A DNA stretch of 64,000 bases. Origin: Anaeromassilibacillus senegalensis. Its GTDB lineage: Bacteria > Bacillota > Clostridia > Oscillospirales > Acutalibacteraceae. Positions within the stretch are counted from its first letter, which is position 1. Every line of letters begins with the position of its first letter. Of the stretch, positions 42,511-51,101 are shown in pieces. The stretch lies in the NCBI RefSeq assembly GCF_021531715.1, contig NZ_JAFBIT010000001.1, positions 248,001 through 312,000 on the forward strand, in the 5' to 3' direction. The notes beneath the pieces were generated by a model. The model was given only the letters and a program-made list of their open reading frames with translations. It did no database searches and was not told the DNA's origin. The translations under genes were made by a program, and so were the position numbers.

Positions 42511-42524
42511 AGCGAGGAAAAGAT

Positions 42525-42758
42525 ATGGCCGAAACAACCAAAAAAGAAAACGGCTTTGTTCGCTTTATTAAGAAGGCGGGAAAATTCTTCCGCGACTGCA
42601 AAGGTGAAATCAAGAAGATTGTTTGGCCGGCTCCGAAGACCGTGTTCAAGAATGTGGGCGTCGTACTCGTTACGATCATCCTGCTTGGCATCTTCATCTT
42701 CCTGCTGGATACCGTCTTCATGAATTTGCTGGGTCTCGTCATGGAAGTGGCGAAATAA
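42525..42758 (+). CDS. secE: Preprotein translocase subunit SecE
   Basis: A 77-residue protein with the short cytoplasmic helix FRDCKGEIKKIVWPAPKTVFKNVGVV and one membrane segment VVLVTIILLGIFIFLLDTVFMNLL, the minimal Gram-positive SecE. It clamps SecY in the SecYEG channel. The motif EIKKIVWP is diagnostic. It lies 14 bases after rpmG in the conserved ribosomal operon. Confidence 0.97.
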   Translation: MAETTKKENGFVRFIKKAGKFFRDCKGEIKKIVWPAPKTVFKNVGVVLVTIILLGIFIFLLDTVFMNLLGLVMEVAK

Positions 42759-42806
42759 GCGACGCAGCGTTAAGCGGCGTGTTTATTGAGAAGCGGAGGA
42801 AACGAA

Positions 42807-43331
42807 ATGTCGGACGAAGCAAAATGGTATGTGGTTCATACCTATTCCGGGTATGAAAACAAGGTTGCGTCGAATCTGGAGAAGACGGTGGAAAACCATC
42901 AGCTTCAGGATTTGATCTTTGAGATTCGCGTGCCCACGGAAAAGGTTCTCGAGGTTGGCTCCAACGGAAAGACCAAGGAAGTGGAGCGCAAGATTTTTCC
43001 GGGCTACGTCATCGTCAAGATGATCTTAACGGATGAATCGTGGTACGCGGTGCGCAACATCCGCGGCTGCACGGGCTTCGTCGGTCCGTCCTCCAAGCCG
43101 ATTCCGCTCACGGATGAAGAGGTTGAGCGTCTCGGTGTGGAGACACGGAATGTCGAAGTCTCCTACAAGGTCGGTGACAGCGTCCATATCACCGACGGTC
43201 CGCTGGAAGGCTTCATCGGAATTGTGAATGAGATCGATCTCGAAAAGAATCGTATCCGCGTTACGGTTTCGATGTTCGGACGCGAAACGCCGGTTGATCT
43301 TGAGCTGGATCAGGCTGAACCGGTCGAATAA
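42807..43331 (+). CDS. nusG: Transcription elongation/antitermination factor NusG
   Basis: A 174-residue protein with the NGN domain (WYVVHTYSGYENKVASNLEKTVEN... RKIFPGYVIVKM... WYAVRNIRGCTGFVG) and a C-terminal KOW domain (VGDSVHITDGPLEGFIGIVNEIDLEKNRIRV). It binds RNA polymerase and modulates pausing and termination, and couples to the ribosome through KOW. ATG 42807 follows GCGGAGG. Confidence 0.98.
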   Translation: MSDEAKWYVVHTYSGYENKVASNLEKTVENHQLQDLIFEIRVPTEKVLEVGSNGKTKEVERKIFPGYVIVKMILTDESWYAVRNIRGCTGFVGPSSKPIPLTDEEVERLGVETRNVEVSYKVGDSVHITDGPLEGFIGIVNEIDLEKNRIRVTVSMFGRETPVDLELDQAEPVE

Positions 43332-43448
43332 TCACGGTAAATTGCGGGTTTCCGCTTTTTATTGAGGGGGATTTCCCCCTGTGGGAGGAACGCCAAAATT
43401 TATTCCGGACGTTCCGCCAGCAACCACGAATTTTGGAGGTGCAAAAAA
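43332..43448 (+). promoter_or_regulatory. Leader between nusG and rplK with ribosome-site hairpin
   Basis: A GGGGGA/TCCCCC hairpin (about 43365-43379) is followed by CCAAAATT (43393-43400) that can pair with AATTTTGG (43430-43437), whose end is part of the TTTTGGAGG ribosome site. L1 is known to repress its own rplK-rplA mRNA at the rplK leader; this stem is a candidate site. Confidence 0.5.
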
Positions 43449-43874
43449 ATGGCTCAGAAGGTTACGGGCTTTATTAAGCTCCAGATACCTGCCGGTAAAG
43501 CTACCCCGGCACCACCGGTCGGACCGGCTCTCGGTCAGCACGGTGTTAACATCATGGCATTTACAAAGGAATTCAACGAGCGCACCAAGGGCGATGTGGG
43601 CCTTATCATCCCGGTCGTCATCACAGTTTACGCAGACCGTTCCTTTACCTTTGTAACAAAGACGCCGCCTGCTGCCGTTCTGATTAAGAAGGCTTGCGGC
43701 ATCGAGACAGCTTCGGGCACACCGAACAAGACAAAGGTCGCAAAGATTACCCGCGAGCAGGTAAAGAAGATCGCCGAGCAGAAAATGCCTGATCTCAACG
43801 CTGCCACCATCGAGAGTGCCATGAGCATGATCGCCGGTACAGCACGCAGCATGGGCATCGAAGTTGTAGATTGA
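43449..43874 (+). CDS. rplK: Ribosomal protein L11
   Basis: A 141-residue protein beginning [43 protein letters not shown], the invariant Pro-rich L11 start, and ending with the RNA-binding C-terminal domain ([11 protein letters not shown]). It forms the GTPase-associated centre of the large subunit and is needed for the stringent response. ATG 43449 follows TTGGAGG. Confidence 0.98.
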   Translation: MAQKVTGFIKLQIPAGKATPAPPVGPALGQHGVNIMAFTKEFNERTKGDVGLIIPVVITVYADRSFTFVTKTPPAAVLIKKACGIETASGTPNKTKVAKITREQVKKIAEQKMPDLNAATIESAMSMIAGTARSMGIEVVD

Positions 43875-43937
43875 TTTTACCCGGGTGGGAGGAAACTCTC
43901 TGAGAATCCGATATTCACCACTTTAGGAGGAACATGA

Positions 43938-44630
43938 ATGAAACACGGTAAAAAGTATGTCGATAGCGCAAAGCTGATCGAGCGCAGCCGTCTCTATGAT
44001 ACACAGGATGCTCTTGATCTTTGCATTAAGACAGGTACAGCAAAGTTCGACGAGACAGTCGAGGTTCACGTAAAGCTGGGCGTCGATGGCCGTCATGCGG
44101 ATCAGCAGGTTCGCGGCGCGATCGTTCTGCCGCACGGCACGGGTAAGTCCGTCCGTGTGCTCGCGATCTGCAAGCCGGAGAAGGAAGAGGACGCTCGTGC
44201 AGCCGGCGCAGATTATGTCGGCGGCATGGATATGGTTCAGAAGATTCAGTCTGAGGGCTGGATGGATTTCGATGTGCTGGTCACAACCCCGGATATGATG
44301 GGTATGGTCGGCCGCCTCGGTAAGATCCTCGGTCCCCGTGGTCTTATGCCGAACCCGAAAGCCGGTACGGTTACCCCGGATATCGCTCGTGCAATCACGG
44401 AAGCGAAGGCCGGTAAGATCGAGTACCGCCTCGATAAGACAAACATCATCCACTGCCCGATCGGCAAGGTTTCCTTCGGCACAGAGAAGCTGATGACCAA
44501 CTTCAACACGCTGCTCGAAGCCATCAACAAGGCGAAGCCGGCTGCTGCGAAGGGTCAGTATATCCGTTCCTGCGTCGTGGCTGCGACGATGGGCCCGGGC
44601 ATCAAGATCAACCCGAATAAGGTTGGCTGA
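43938..44630 (+). CDS. rplA: Ribosomal protein L1
   Basis: A 230-residue two-domain L1 protein ([28 protein letters not shown]...; [23 protein letters not shown] is the signature). It forms the mobile L1 stalk at the E site and is a translational repressor of its own mRNA in other bacteria. The gene follows rplK by 63 bases with AGGAGG before ATG 43938; a new promoter and leader follow it. Confidence 0.98.
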   Translation: MKHGKKYVDSAKLIERSRLYDTQDALDLCIKTGTAKFDETVEVHVKLGVDGRHADQQVRGAIVLPHGTGKSVRVLAICKPEKEEDARAAGADYVGGMDMVQKIQSEGWMDFDVLVTTPDMMGMVGRLGKILGPRGLMPNPKAGTVTPDIARAITEAKAGKIEYRLDKTNIIHCPIGKVSFGTEKLMTNFNTLLEAINKAKPAAAKGQYIRSCVVAATMGPGIKINPNKVG

Positions 44631-44650
44631 TTGCGAATCTGAAAAAAGCC

Positions 44651-44679
44651 TTGACAGACTCTCTCTGTCGTGCTATAAT
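44651..44679 (+). promoter_or_regulatory. Promoter of rplJL
   Basis: TTGACA (44651-44656), 17-bp spacer, TATAAT (44674-44679): full consensus. Confidence 0.9.
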
Positions 44680-44684
44680 AATTA

Positions 44685-44856
44685 AGCTGTTTTCACCAGA
44701 GACAGCAGGTGCATCGTGTAGTCTTCAGACTGCACAGCATAAAACGGATTTTCCGTGCCTGCCGAGGAGAGAGTAAAGCGAGGAATTACGCCGGGGGAAC
44801 CGGTGTATATATTCAGATGTTTTACGCCCCTCTGCAAGTCGGAGGGGCGTTTTTAT
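44685..44856 (+). promoter_or_regulatory. L10 ribosomal leader with attenuator
   Basis: Contains the conserved CAGCAGGTGC ... GTGCCTGCCGAGG arrangement of the L10 leader, where excess L10(L12)4 binds, and ends in a terminator ACGCCCCTC/GAGGGGCGT plus T5 (44824-44855). Binding should favour termination before rplJ. Confidence 0.88.
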
Positions 44857-44900
44857 GTACCATAAAAACAGCGATTTCACATTGTCGGAGGTGAAACAAA

Positions 44901-45452
44901 TTGCCCAGTCAGAAGGTTTTGGAACAGAAGCAGGCTCAGGTTGCCGCGCTCACAGAGACCCTGAAGAACAGCGTCACCGGCGTTATCGTCAACTATGAGG
45001 GTATCTCCGTTGCGGATGATACAAAGCTCAGAAAGTCTCTCCGCGAAGCAGGCTGCAAATATCAGGTCGTCAAGAATACACTCCTTTCCCGCGCACTCAA
45101 GGACGCAGGTATCGAGGGCCTTGACAGCGTTCTGGAAGGCACAACCGCCATTGCGATGAGCGAAAGCGATTACGCAGCAGGCGCAAAGATCCTTTCGGAG
45201 TATGCGGAGGCTGCAGCAAAGGCAAACAAGAAGTTCAAGGTTAAGGCCGGCTTCATCGACGGCGAAGCGGTTGACGCCGCAGGCGTGGACGCGCTCGCTA
45301 AGCTGCCCAGCAAGGAAGTTCTCATTGCGCAGGTTCTCGGCGGCTTCAACGCACCGATCCAGGGTTTTGCAAATGTCCTGAGCGGTACCATTCGCGGTCT
45401 GGCCATCGCGCTCGACGCTATTCGCGAGCAGAAGGCTGCTGCCGCTGAATAA
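44901..45452 (+). CDS. rplJ: Ribosomal protein L10
   Basis: A 183-residue protein starting with TTG at 44901 after GGAGGTG: MPSQKVLEQKQAQVAALTETLKNSVTGVIVNYEGISVADDTKLRK. It anchors L7/L12 dimers to the stalk base through its C-terminal helix. The block GCKYQVVKNTLLSRAL is typical. Expression is controlled by the leader upstream. Slightly longer than E. coli L10 (165 residues), within the Firmicutes range. Confidence 0.97.
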   Translation: MPSQKVLEQKQAQVAALTETLKNSVTGVIVNYEGISVADDTKLRKSLREAGCKYQVVKNTLLSRALKDAGIEGLDSVLEGTTAIAMSESDYAAGAKILSEYAEAAAKANKKFKVKAGFIDGEAVDAAGVDALAKLPSKEVLIAQVLGGFNAPIQGFANVLSGTIRGLAIALDAIREQKAAAAE

Positions 45453-45512
45453 TTCGATCCAAGTATCGAGAAAAAACAAAGACTATAATCAATTTTAATG
45501 GAGGTTCATACC

Positions 45513-45890
45513 ATGTCTGAGAAGGTTACAAATCTTATTGAAGAAGTAAAGGCTCTTACCGTCCTCGAGCTTTCCGAGCTCGTTAAGGCTCTCGAAGAGG
45601 AGTTCGGCGTTTCCGCTGCTGCTCCGGCTGCTGTTGCTGTTGCTGCTCCGGCTGCTGCTGCTCCGGCTGCGGAAGAGAAGACCGAGTTCGACGTTATCCT
45701 CAAGGCTCCGGGCGCAAACAAGATCAACGTCATCAAGGTTGTCAAGGAAGCTACAGGTCTCGGCCTGAAGGAAGCTAAGGCTCTTGTCGACGCTGCTCCG
45801 AAGGCTGTCAAGGAAGGCATCTCCAAGGACGACGCTGAGGCTCTCAAGACGAAGCTTGCTGAGGCTGGCGCTGAGGTCGAAGTTAAGTAA
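45513..45890 (+). CDS. rplL: Ribosomal protein L7/L12
   Basis: A 125-residue protein: N-terminal dimerisation domain ([30 protein letters not shown]), an Ala/Pro/Val hinge around residues 38-57, and the C-terminal factor-binding domain ([40 protein letters not shown]). ATG 45513 follows GGAGG; a longer reading frame five codons upstream includes the ribosome site. A strong terminator follows and rpoB is not next. Confidence 0.97.
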   Translation: MSEKVTNLIEEVKALTVLELSELVKALEEEFGVSAAAPAAVAVAAPAAAAPAAEEKTEFDVILKAPGANKINVIKVVKEATGLGLKEAKALVDAAPKAVKEGISKDDAEALKTKLAEAGAEVEVK

Positions 45891-45903
45891 TTTCGTTTCC
45901 GAC

Positions 45904-45950
45904 AAAAAAGATCCGCAGATTCAGGGAATCCTGTTTCTGCGGATTTTTTG
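45904..45950 (+). terminator. Terminator after rplL
   Basis: AAAAAAGATCCGCAGA / TCTGCGGATTTTTT with T-run. Confidence 0.9.
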
Positions 45951-45968
45951 TTATTTACTAACTGTTCA

Positions 45969-46041
45969 TTGCATTGCGGACGCACGCGTGGTAAAATAGT
46001 TCACAAGTGAACAGTTTATTCGTGAATTGTTCATATGTGAA
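45969..46041 (+). promoter_or_regulatory. Promoter and MarR operators
   Basis: TTGCAT (45969-45974), 17-bp spacer, TAAAAT (45992-45997). Two related palindromes follow: GTTCAC-AA-GTGAAC (45999-46012) and TTCAT-AT-GTGAA (46030-46041), placed to block the promoter. Confidence 0.8.
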
Positions 46042-46066
46042 TAAATTGTAAAAAGGAGGAATAAAA

Positions 46067-46582
46067 TTGGATCAGTCTTGGATCAGTATGCCGTATTACA
46101 TGATGGATGCCGCATTTCCCGCACACATTGATCGGATTTATCGCGTGATGCGTGCGCATTTCAAGGATACAGCCGCGCGTGCGGGACTGACCACCAGCCA
46201 GCTCGAGCTTTTGCTGGTCATTGCGACAACCGATCTGAACACGGCGGGTGCCATCGCCAAGCGTATCGGCGTTTCGCGTTCCTTGCTGAGCAAGACGGTG
46301 GATGAGCTGGTGCGCGGGGATTTTCTGGAAACCGTTCCCGATGAGCGGGACCGACGTGTTGTACATCTACACTTGAAGCCGCGGGCGGAAGAGATCGCCG
46401 CGCAATGCCGTGCGGTGCGCAGCGATTTTTACCGGAAAATCTGTACCGGCATCGACGAAGAGGAGCTGAAGGTTTCCATGCGCGTTATGCAGCAGATGTG
46501 GGACAATGTCAATGTGATGGCGTGCCGTATGGGCGCCGATATGCGCTGTGATACGAAGAAGGAGAAAGGAGATAGCGAATGA
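46067..46582 (+). CDS. MarR-family regulator of the ABC exporter
   Basis: A 171-residue winged-helix protein (LTTSQLELLLVIATTDLNTAGAIAKRIGVSRSLLSKTVDELVRGDFLETVPDERDRRVVHLHLKPRAEEI), with the wing motif DERDRRVV. The start is TTG 46067 after AGGAGG. It overlaps the first exporter gene by ATGA and has two palindromic operators upstream, so it most likely represses the operon until a drug or stress ligand binds. Confidence 0.93.
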   Translation: MDQSWISMPYYMMDAAFPAHIDRIYRVMRAHFKDTAARAGLTTSQLELLLVIATTDLNTAGAIAKRIGVSRSLLSKTVDELVRGDFLETVPDERDRRVVHLHLKPRAEEIAAQCRAVRSDFYRKICTGIDEEELKVSMRVMQQMWDNVNVMACRMGADMRCDTKKEKGDSE

Positions 46583-48792
46583 AACTGTTGAAAACATATT
46601 TGAAGCCGTTTGCGGCGCTGGTTTTGGTCTGTGTTGCGCTTCTGTTCGGGCAGGCCATGTGCGACCTGACGCTGCCGAACCTGATGAGCGACATTGTGAA
46701 TACCGGCATTCAGCTCGGCGGTATTGCGGAGTCTTTGCCGGAAGTGATGAACGCTGAAGCGGAGGAGCTTCTCGCGGTCTTTATGGATGAGGCGGACGAA
46801 AGCGCTTTCCGCGCGGCGTACTCACCGGTTGAACACGGCAGCGCGGAGGAGACACAGCTCGCCAAAACGTATGCGGGCATTGCGGATGTCAACGCGGTGC
46901 GGCTTACGGGAGACAAGGAAACGCAGGCCGCTGAGGCGTACAGCAAGGCTGCATACGCCTTTATGACCTTCCTCAAGGCATACGGCGAGCAGTCCGGCCA
47001 GACACTGGATGCGGAGAGCGGCATTCAGGATATCGATATGAGTCAGCTCTATGCGCTGACGCCGATGCTGCGCCAGCTCCCGCGCGAGCAGTTTGCGGAC
47101 GCGATGGCGGAGGCCGAAAATGCGCAGTCGATGATCGGCTCTCAGGTCGGCGCATCGTTTACGAAGCTCTTTTATCAGGAGCTTGGTATGGATATGCACG
47201 CGAAGCAGACGGGCTATATCGTCATGAAGGGCCTGCAGATGCTCGGCATTGCGCTGCTGGGTGTGATTGCCGCCGTGCTGGTCGGCTTCCTGGCTTCCCG
47301 TGTGTCGTCGGCTGTCGCACGGAAAATGCGCAGCGACGTTTTCCGCAAGGTCGAGAGCTTCTCGAGCGCGGAGTTCGATCGATTTTCCACCGCGTCGCTG
47401 ATTACGCGCACGACGAACGACATCACCCAGGTGCAGATGCTGATCTCGATGGGGCTGCGCATGATGTGCTATGCGCCGATCATGGGTGTCGGCGGCGTCA
47501 TTTTCGCGGTGCGGAAAAGTGTCTCGCTGAGCTGGATCATCGCGCTTGCTGTGCTTGTGCTGCTTTGTCTGGTCATCGTGATGCTGAACGTCGCGATGCC
47601 GAAGTTCAAAATTCTCCAGAAGCTGACCGACCGCCTGAATCTCGTCAGCCGCGAAAACCTGAGCGGCATGCTTGTGGTGCGCGCATTTACGAACGAACGC
47701 TTCGAAGAGGCGCGGTTTGACAAGGCAAATCAGGATCTCGCGTGGACAAACCGCTTCACACAGCGCGTGATGTCGGTCGCGATGCCGGTCATGATGCTGC
47801 TGATGAACCTCGTCTCGCTGCTGATCATGTGGGTCGGCGGCCACGCAATCGCCGAATCGACGATGCAGGTCGGCGATATGATGGCGTATATCCAGTACGC
47901 GATGCAGATCATCATGTCCTTCCTCTTCATTTCAATGATCTTCATCATGGTGCCGCGCGCGATGGTCTCCGCGGACCGCGTGCAGGAGGTTCTGAGCACG
48001 CAGCTTTCCATTCAGGATCCGGAGCATCCCAAAACACTCGGCGCTGTCACCGGCGATCTTGCGTTTGACGACGTGTGCTTCCGTTACGGCAATGCGGAGG
48101 AGGATACGCTCAGTCACATCAGCTTCACGGCGAAGCGCGGAGAGACAACCGCGTTTATCGGCGCGACGGGCTCGGGCAAATCGACGCTCGTCAACCTCGT
48201 CCCACGCTTCTACGACGTGACCGGCGGCGCAATCCGCCTGAATGGCATCGATATCCGCGATGTCCGGCAGCAGGAGCTGCGCGACAACATCGGTTATGTC
48301 CCGCAGAAGGGCGTGCTGTTCTCCGGTACGATCGATTCCAACATCCGCTACGGCAAGGAGGATGCGGATGCGGCGGAGGTTCAGGAGGCGATCGATATCG
48401 CGCAGGCGAGCGAGTTTGTCTCCGAGCTGCCGAACGGCGTGGAAAACCCGATTGCGCAGGGCGGCACGAACGTTTCCGGCGGGCAGAAGCAGCGCCTTTC
48501 CATCGCCCGTGCGCTCGTGAAAAAAGCGCCGGTTTACATCTTTGACGACAGCTTCTCCGCGCTCGACTTCAAGACGGACGCGAAGCTGCGCCGCGCGCTC
48601 AGTACATATACCAAGGATGCCATCGTGCTGCTTGTTGCGCAGCGCGTCTCCACCATCATGAATGCGGAGCAGATCATCGTGCTCCATGAGGGCCGGATCG
48701 TCGGGCGCGGCACGCACGGCGAGCTTCTGAAAACGTGCCCCGAATACCGCGAGATTGCGGAAAGTCAGCTTTCAGAGGAGGAATTGGCATGA
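46579..48792 (+). CDS. Heterodimeric ABC exporter, subunit A (degenerate catalytic site)
   Basis: A 737-residue half transporter. Residues 1-390 carry the six-helix exporter domain, but an insertion of about 140 residues (about 45-190, hydrophilic, between helices 1 and 2) lies outside the membrane. The ATPase has Walker A GATGSGKST, an intact signature VSGGQKQR, and Walker B VYIFDDSFSALD in which the catalytic glutamate is Asp. This marks it as the partner with the degenerate ATP site in BmrC/TM287-like heterodimers. It overlaps the next gene by ATGA. Confidence 0.93.
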   Translation: MKLLKTYLKPFAALVLVCVALLFGQAMCDLTLPNLMSDIVNTGIQLGGIAESLPEVMNAEAEELLAVFMDEADESAFRAAYSPVEHGSAEETQLAKTYAGIADVNAVRLTGDKETQAAEAYSKAAYAFMTFLKAYGEQSGQTLDAESGIQDIDMSQLYALTPMLRQLPREQFADAMAEAENAQSMIGSQVGASFTKLFYQELGMDMHAKQTGYIVMKGLQMLGIALLGVIAAVLVGFLASRVSSAVARKMRSDVFRKVESFSSAEFDRFSTASLITRTTNDITQVQMLISMGLRMMCYAPIMGVGGVIFAVRKSVSLSWIIALAVLVLLCLVIVMLNVAMPKFKILQKLTDRLNLVSRENLSGMLVVRAFTNERFEEARFDKANQDLAWTNRFTQRVMSVAMPVMMLLMNLVSLLIMWVGGHAIAESTMQVGDMMAYIQYAMQIIMSFLFISMIFIMVPRAMVSADRVQEVLSTQLSIQDPEHPKTLGAVTGDLAFDDVCFRYGNAEEDTLSHISFTAKRGETTAFIGATGSGKSTLVNLVPRFYDVTGGAIRLNGIDIRDVRQQELRDNIGYVPQKGVLFSGTIDSNIRYGKEDADAAEVQEAIDIAQASEFVSELPNGVENPIAQGGTNVSGGQKQRLSIARALVKKAPVYIFDDSFSALDFKTDAKLRRALSTYTKDAIVLLVAQRVSTIMNAEQIIVLHEGRIVGRGTHGELLKTCPEYREIAESQLSEEELA

Positions 48793-50654
48793 GTGAGCAT
48801 AGAAAGACAAGTGCGCCGCGCCGGCATGGCCCCATGGGGCATGGTCCCCACGGGCCGGGTATGATGACCGGCGAAAAGGTCAAGGATTTCAAAGGCAGTC
48901 TCAAAAAGCTCGGTGCTTACCTCGCGCCGTTCAAGCTGAAAATTCTGGTTGTCGTGTTTTTCGCGGCGTTGTCCACGGTCTTTACAATCGTTGGCCCGAA
49001 GATCCTCGCGAAAGCGACGGATGAGCTGACCGCCGGACTGATGCGCATCATCACGGGGGCGGAGCGTGGCATCGATTTCGGGTATATCGGTAAGATCTTG
49101 CTTTTCCTCGTCGCGCTGTACTGCGTTTCCGCGCTGTTTTCTTACATACAAGGTTTCACGATGGCAGGCGTGTCCTCCAAGGTTTCTTACAACATGCGTC
49201 GTGCGATCATGGAAAAAATCAACCGCCTGCCCATCTCGTTTTTCCACAAGACGAGTCAGGGCGATGTGCTCTCCCGCATCACGAACGACGTTGATACGCT
49301 GAGCCAGAGCCTGAGCCAGAGCATCACGCAGCTCATCACATCTATTTGCTCTATCATCGGCGTGCTGATCATGATGCTTTCGATCAGTTGGCAGCTCACG
49401 CTGGTCGCGCTGTGCATCGTGCCGGTCTCGCTGCTCTTTGTCGGGAAGATCGTCAAGGCCTCCCAGAAGTTCTTCGTCGGGCAGCAGGAATACCTCGGCT
49501 CGGTCAACGGCCACATCGAGGAGATGTACGGCGGTCACGTCGTCGTCAAGGCATTCAATGGCGAGGCGCGCTCCACGGAGAAATTCGAGCAGGAAAATGA
49601 AAAGCTCTACAACGCGGGCTGGAAGTCGGAGTTCCTTTCCGGCCTGATGCAGCCGGTCATGGGCTTTGTCGGCAACCTCGGCTATGTCGTGATCTGCATT
49701 CTCGGCGCGGCGATGACGGCGGGCGGCAGCATGACGGTCGGCGGCATTCAGGCGTTCATCCAGTATGTCCGTAATTTCACCCAGCCCATCACCCAGCTTG
49801 CGAGCATTTCGAGCCAGATTCAGCGCACGCTTGCGGCGGCAGAGCGTATCTTTGAATTCCTCGGCGAAGAGGAGATCGAGGAAAAAGCGCCGCGGTTTTC
49901 GGTGACGGACAGTCCGATCCGCGGCGATATCCGCTTCGATCATGTCTGCTTCGGCTATGAGGACACGCAGGAGACAGTTATCCACGATTTCTCTGCCGAT
50001 GTAAAGGCCGGACAAAAAATCGCGATTGTCGGCCCGACCGGTGCCGGCAAGACCACCATGGTCAAGCTTCTGATGCGCTTCCACGACCTCAAGGGCGGTG
50101 CGATCTATCTGGACGGCAAGAACACCGCTGAATTCGAGCGCGGTGATCTGCGCCGGGCGTTTGGCATGGTGCTGCAGGATACGTGGCTGTACAGCGGTAC
50201 GATTCTTGAAAATATCCGCTACGGACGGCTCGACGCGACGGACGAGGAGGTCATCGCGGCGGCGAAGGCGGCGCAGGTCGACCATTTCGTGCGCACACTG
50301 CCGGACGGCTACAACACGGTGCTCAATGAGGAGGCGACGAATGTCTCGCAGGGCCAGAAGCAGCTTCTGACGATCGCCCGCGCGCTGCTCTCCGATAGCC
50401 GGATCATGATCCTCGACGAGGCGACCAGTTCGGTCGATACGCGTACGGAGCTTGCGATCCAGACAGCGATGGACAATCTGATGCAGGGCCGCACGAGCTT
50501 TATCATCGCGCATCGCCTTTCCACCATCCGCAATGCCGACCTGATCCTCTGCATGAAGGACGGCGACATCGTGGAGCAGGGCACGCATGATGCGCTAATG
50601 GCACAGAATGGCTTCTATGCCAACCTGTACAACAGCCAGTTTGAACATGTGTAA
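48789..50654 (+). CDS. Heterodimeric ABC exporter, subunit B (catalytic site)
   Basis: A 621-residue half transporter with a His/Gly/Pro/Met-rich N-terminus (RRHGPMGHGPHGPGMM), six membrane helices, and an ATPase with Walker A GPTGAGKT, signature VSQGQKQ (altered from LSGGQ) and Walker B IMILDEATSSVD with the catalytic Glu. It complements subunit A: canonical Walker B here with the canonical signature there builds one active ATP site. Likely multidrug or lipid exporter, regulated by the MarR protein. Confidence 0.94.
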   Translation: MSEHRKTSAPRRHGPMGHGPHGPGMMTGEKVKDFKGSLKKLGAYLAPFKLKILVVVFFAALSTVFTIVGPKILAKATDELTAGLMRIITGAERGIDFGYIGKILLFLVALYCVSALFSYIQGFTMAGVSSKVSYNMRRAIMEKINRLPISFFHKTSQGDVLSRITNDVDTLSQSLSQSITQLITSICSIIGVLIMMLSISWQLTLVALCIVPVSLLFVGKIVKASQKFFVGQQEYLGSVNGHIEEMYGGHVVVKAFNGEARSTEKFEQENEKLYNAGWKSEFLSGLMQPVMGFVGNLGYVVICILGAAMTAGGSMTVGGIQAFIQYVRNFTQPITQLASISSQIQRTLAAAERIFEFLGEEEIEEKAPRFSVTDSPIRGDIRFDHVCFGYEDTQETVIHDFSADVKAGQKIAIVGPTGAGKTTMVKLLMRFHDLKGGAIYLDGKNTAEFERGDLRRAFGMVLQDTWLYSGTILENIRYGRLDATDEEVIAAAKAAQVDHFVRTLPDGYNTVLNEEATNVSQGQKQLLTIARALLSDSRIMILDEATSSVDTRTELAIQTAMDNLMQGRTSFIIAHRLSTIRNADLILCMKDGDIVEQGTHDALMAQNGFYANLYNSQFEHV

Positions 50655-50666
50655 AGAAGAATAGAG

Positions 50667-50712
50667 AACGCCCGCACGAACAGCGCCAATCGTTGTTCCG
50701 TGCGGGCGTTTA
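50667..50712. terminator. Terminator between the exporter operon and thioredoxin-like gene
   Basis: AACGCCCGCACG / CGTGCGGGCGTT with a long loop; used from both sides. Confidence 0.85.
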
Positions 50713-50713
50713 A

Positions 50714-51082
50714 TCATGCATGCAGCAGCTTTTCAACATCGGCAGGCTTCAGAACCTTACCCTGCGACACCACCTTGTCGTTGACAACCAGGGCCGGCAT
50801 GCGCATGACGCCGTATTCCATGATCTTCTGCATATCGGTGATGTATTCCACGTCCACAGACAATCCCATTGCTTTTACCGCTTCTTTTGCGTTTTCGTAT
50901 TGTTCGTGGCAGGATTTGCAGCCTGCGCCTAAGACCTTAACACAGCAGATTCCTTCTTTGGCCTCGGGGCAGCAATACGCTGTGCTTTCCTCCGCTTCAC
51001 TTGCAGAGCAGCCGCAGCTGCAGCCACAAGCGGGGGCTTTCTTTTCCTCTTCCTTTTTCTTGCCGAAATGAAACAGTGCCAT
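50714..51082 (-). CDS. Thioredoxin-like redox protein with Cys-rich N-terminus
   Basis: A 122-residue protein. The C-terminal 75 residues are a thioredoxin-fold domain of the small archaeal/redox-active disulfide type (VKVLGAGCKSCHEQYENAKEAV... MRMPALVVNDKVVSQGKV), with active site GCKSC and the cis-Pro in MP. The N-terminal part has CGCSCGCS and CCPEAKEGICC, eight cysteines that could bind metal or metalloid. With the permease and ArsR next to it, it is likely part of an arsenic or thiol-metal resistance unit. ATG 51082 follows GGAGG. Confidence 0.88.
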   Translation of the reverse strand: MALFHFGKKKEEEKKAPACGCSCGCSASEAEESTAYCCPEAKEGICCVKVLGAGCKSCHEQYENAKEAVKAMGLSVDVEYITDMQKIMEYGVMRMPALVVNDKVVSQGKVLKPADVEKLLHA

Positions 51083-51101
51083 AATCCGGTTCCTCCAGAA
51101 G

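Noticed and set aside
43332-43448. Definite L1 operator call in the rplK leader
   Set aside because: Only a stem covering the ribosome site is visible; I could not match it to the known L1 site in 23S rRNA, so it is kept as a candidate only.
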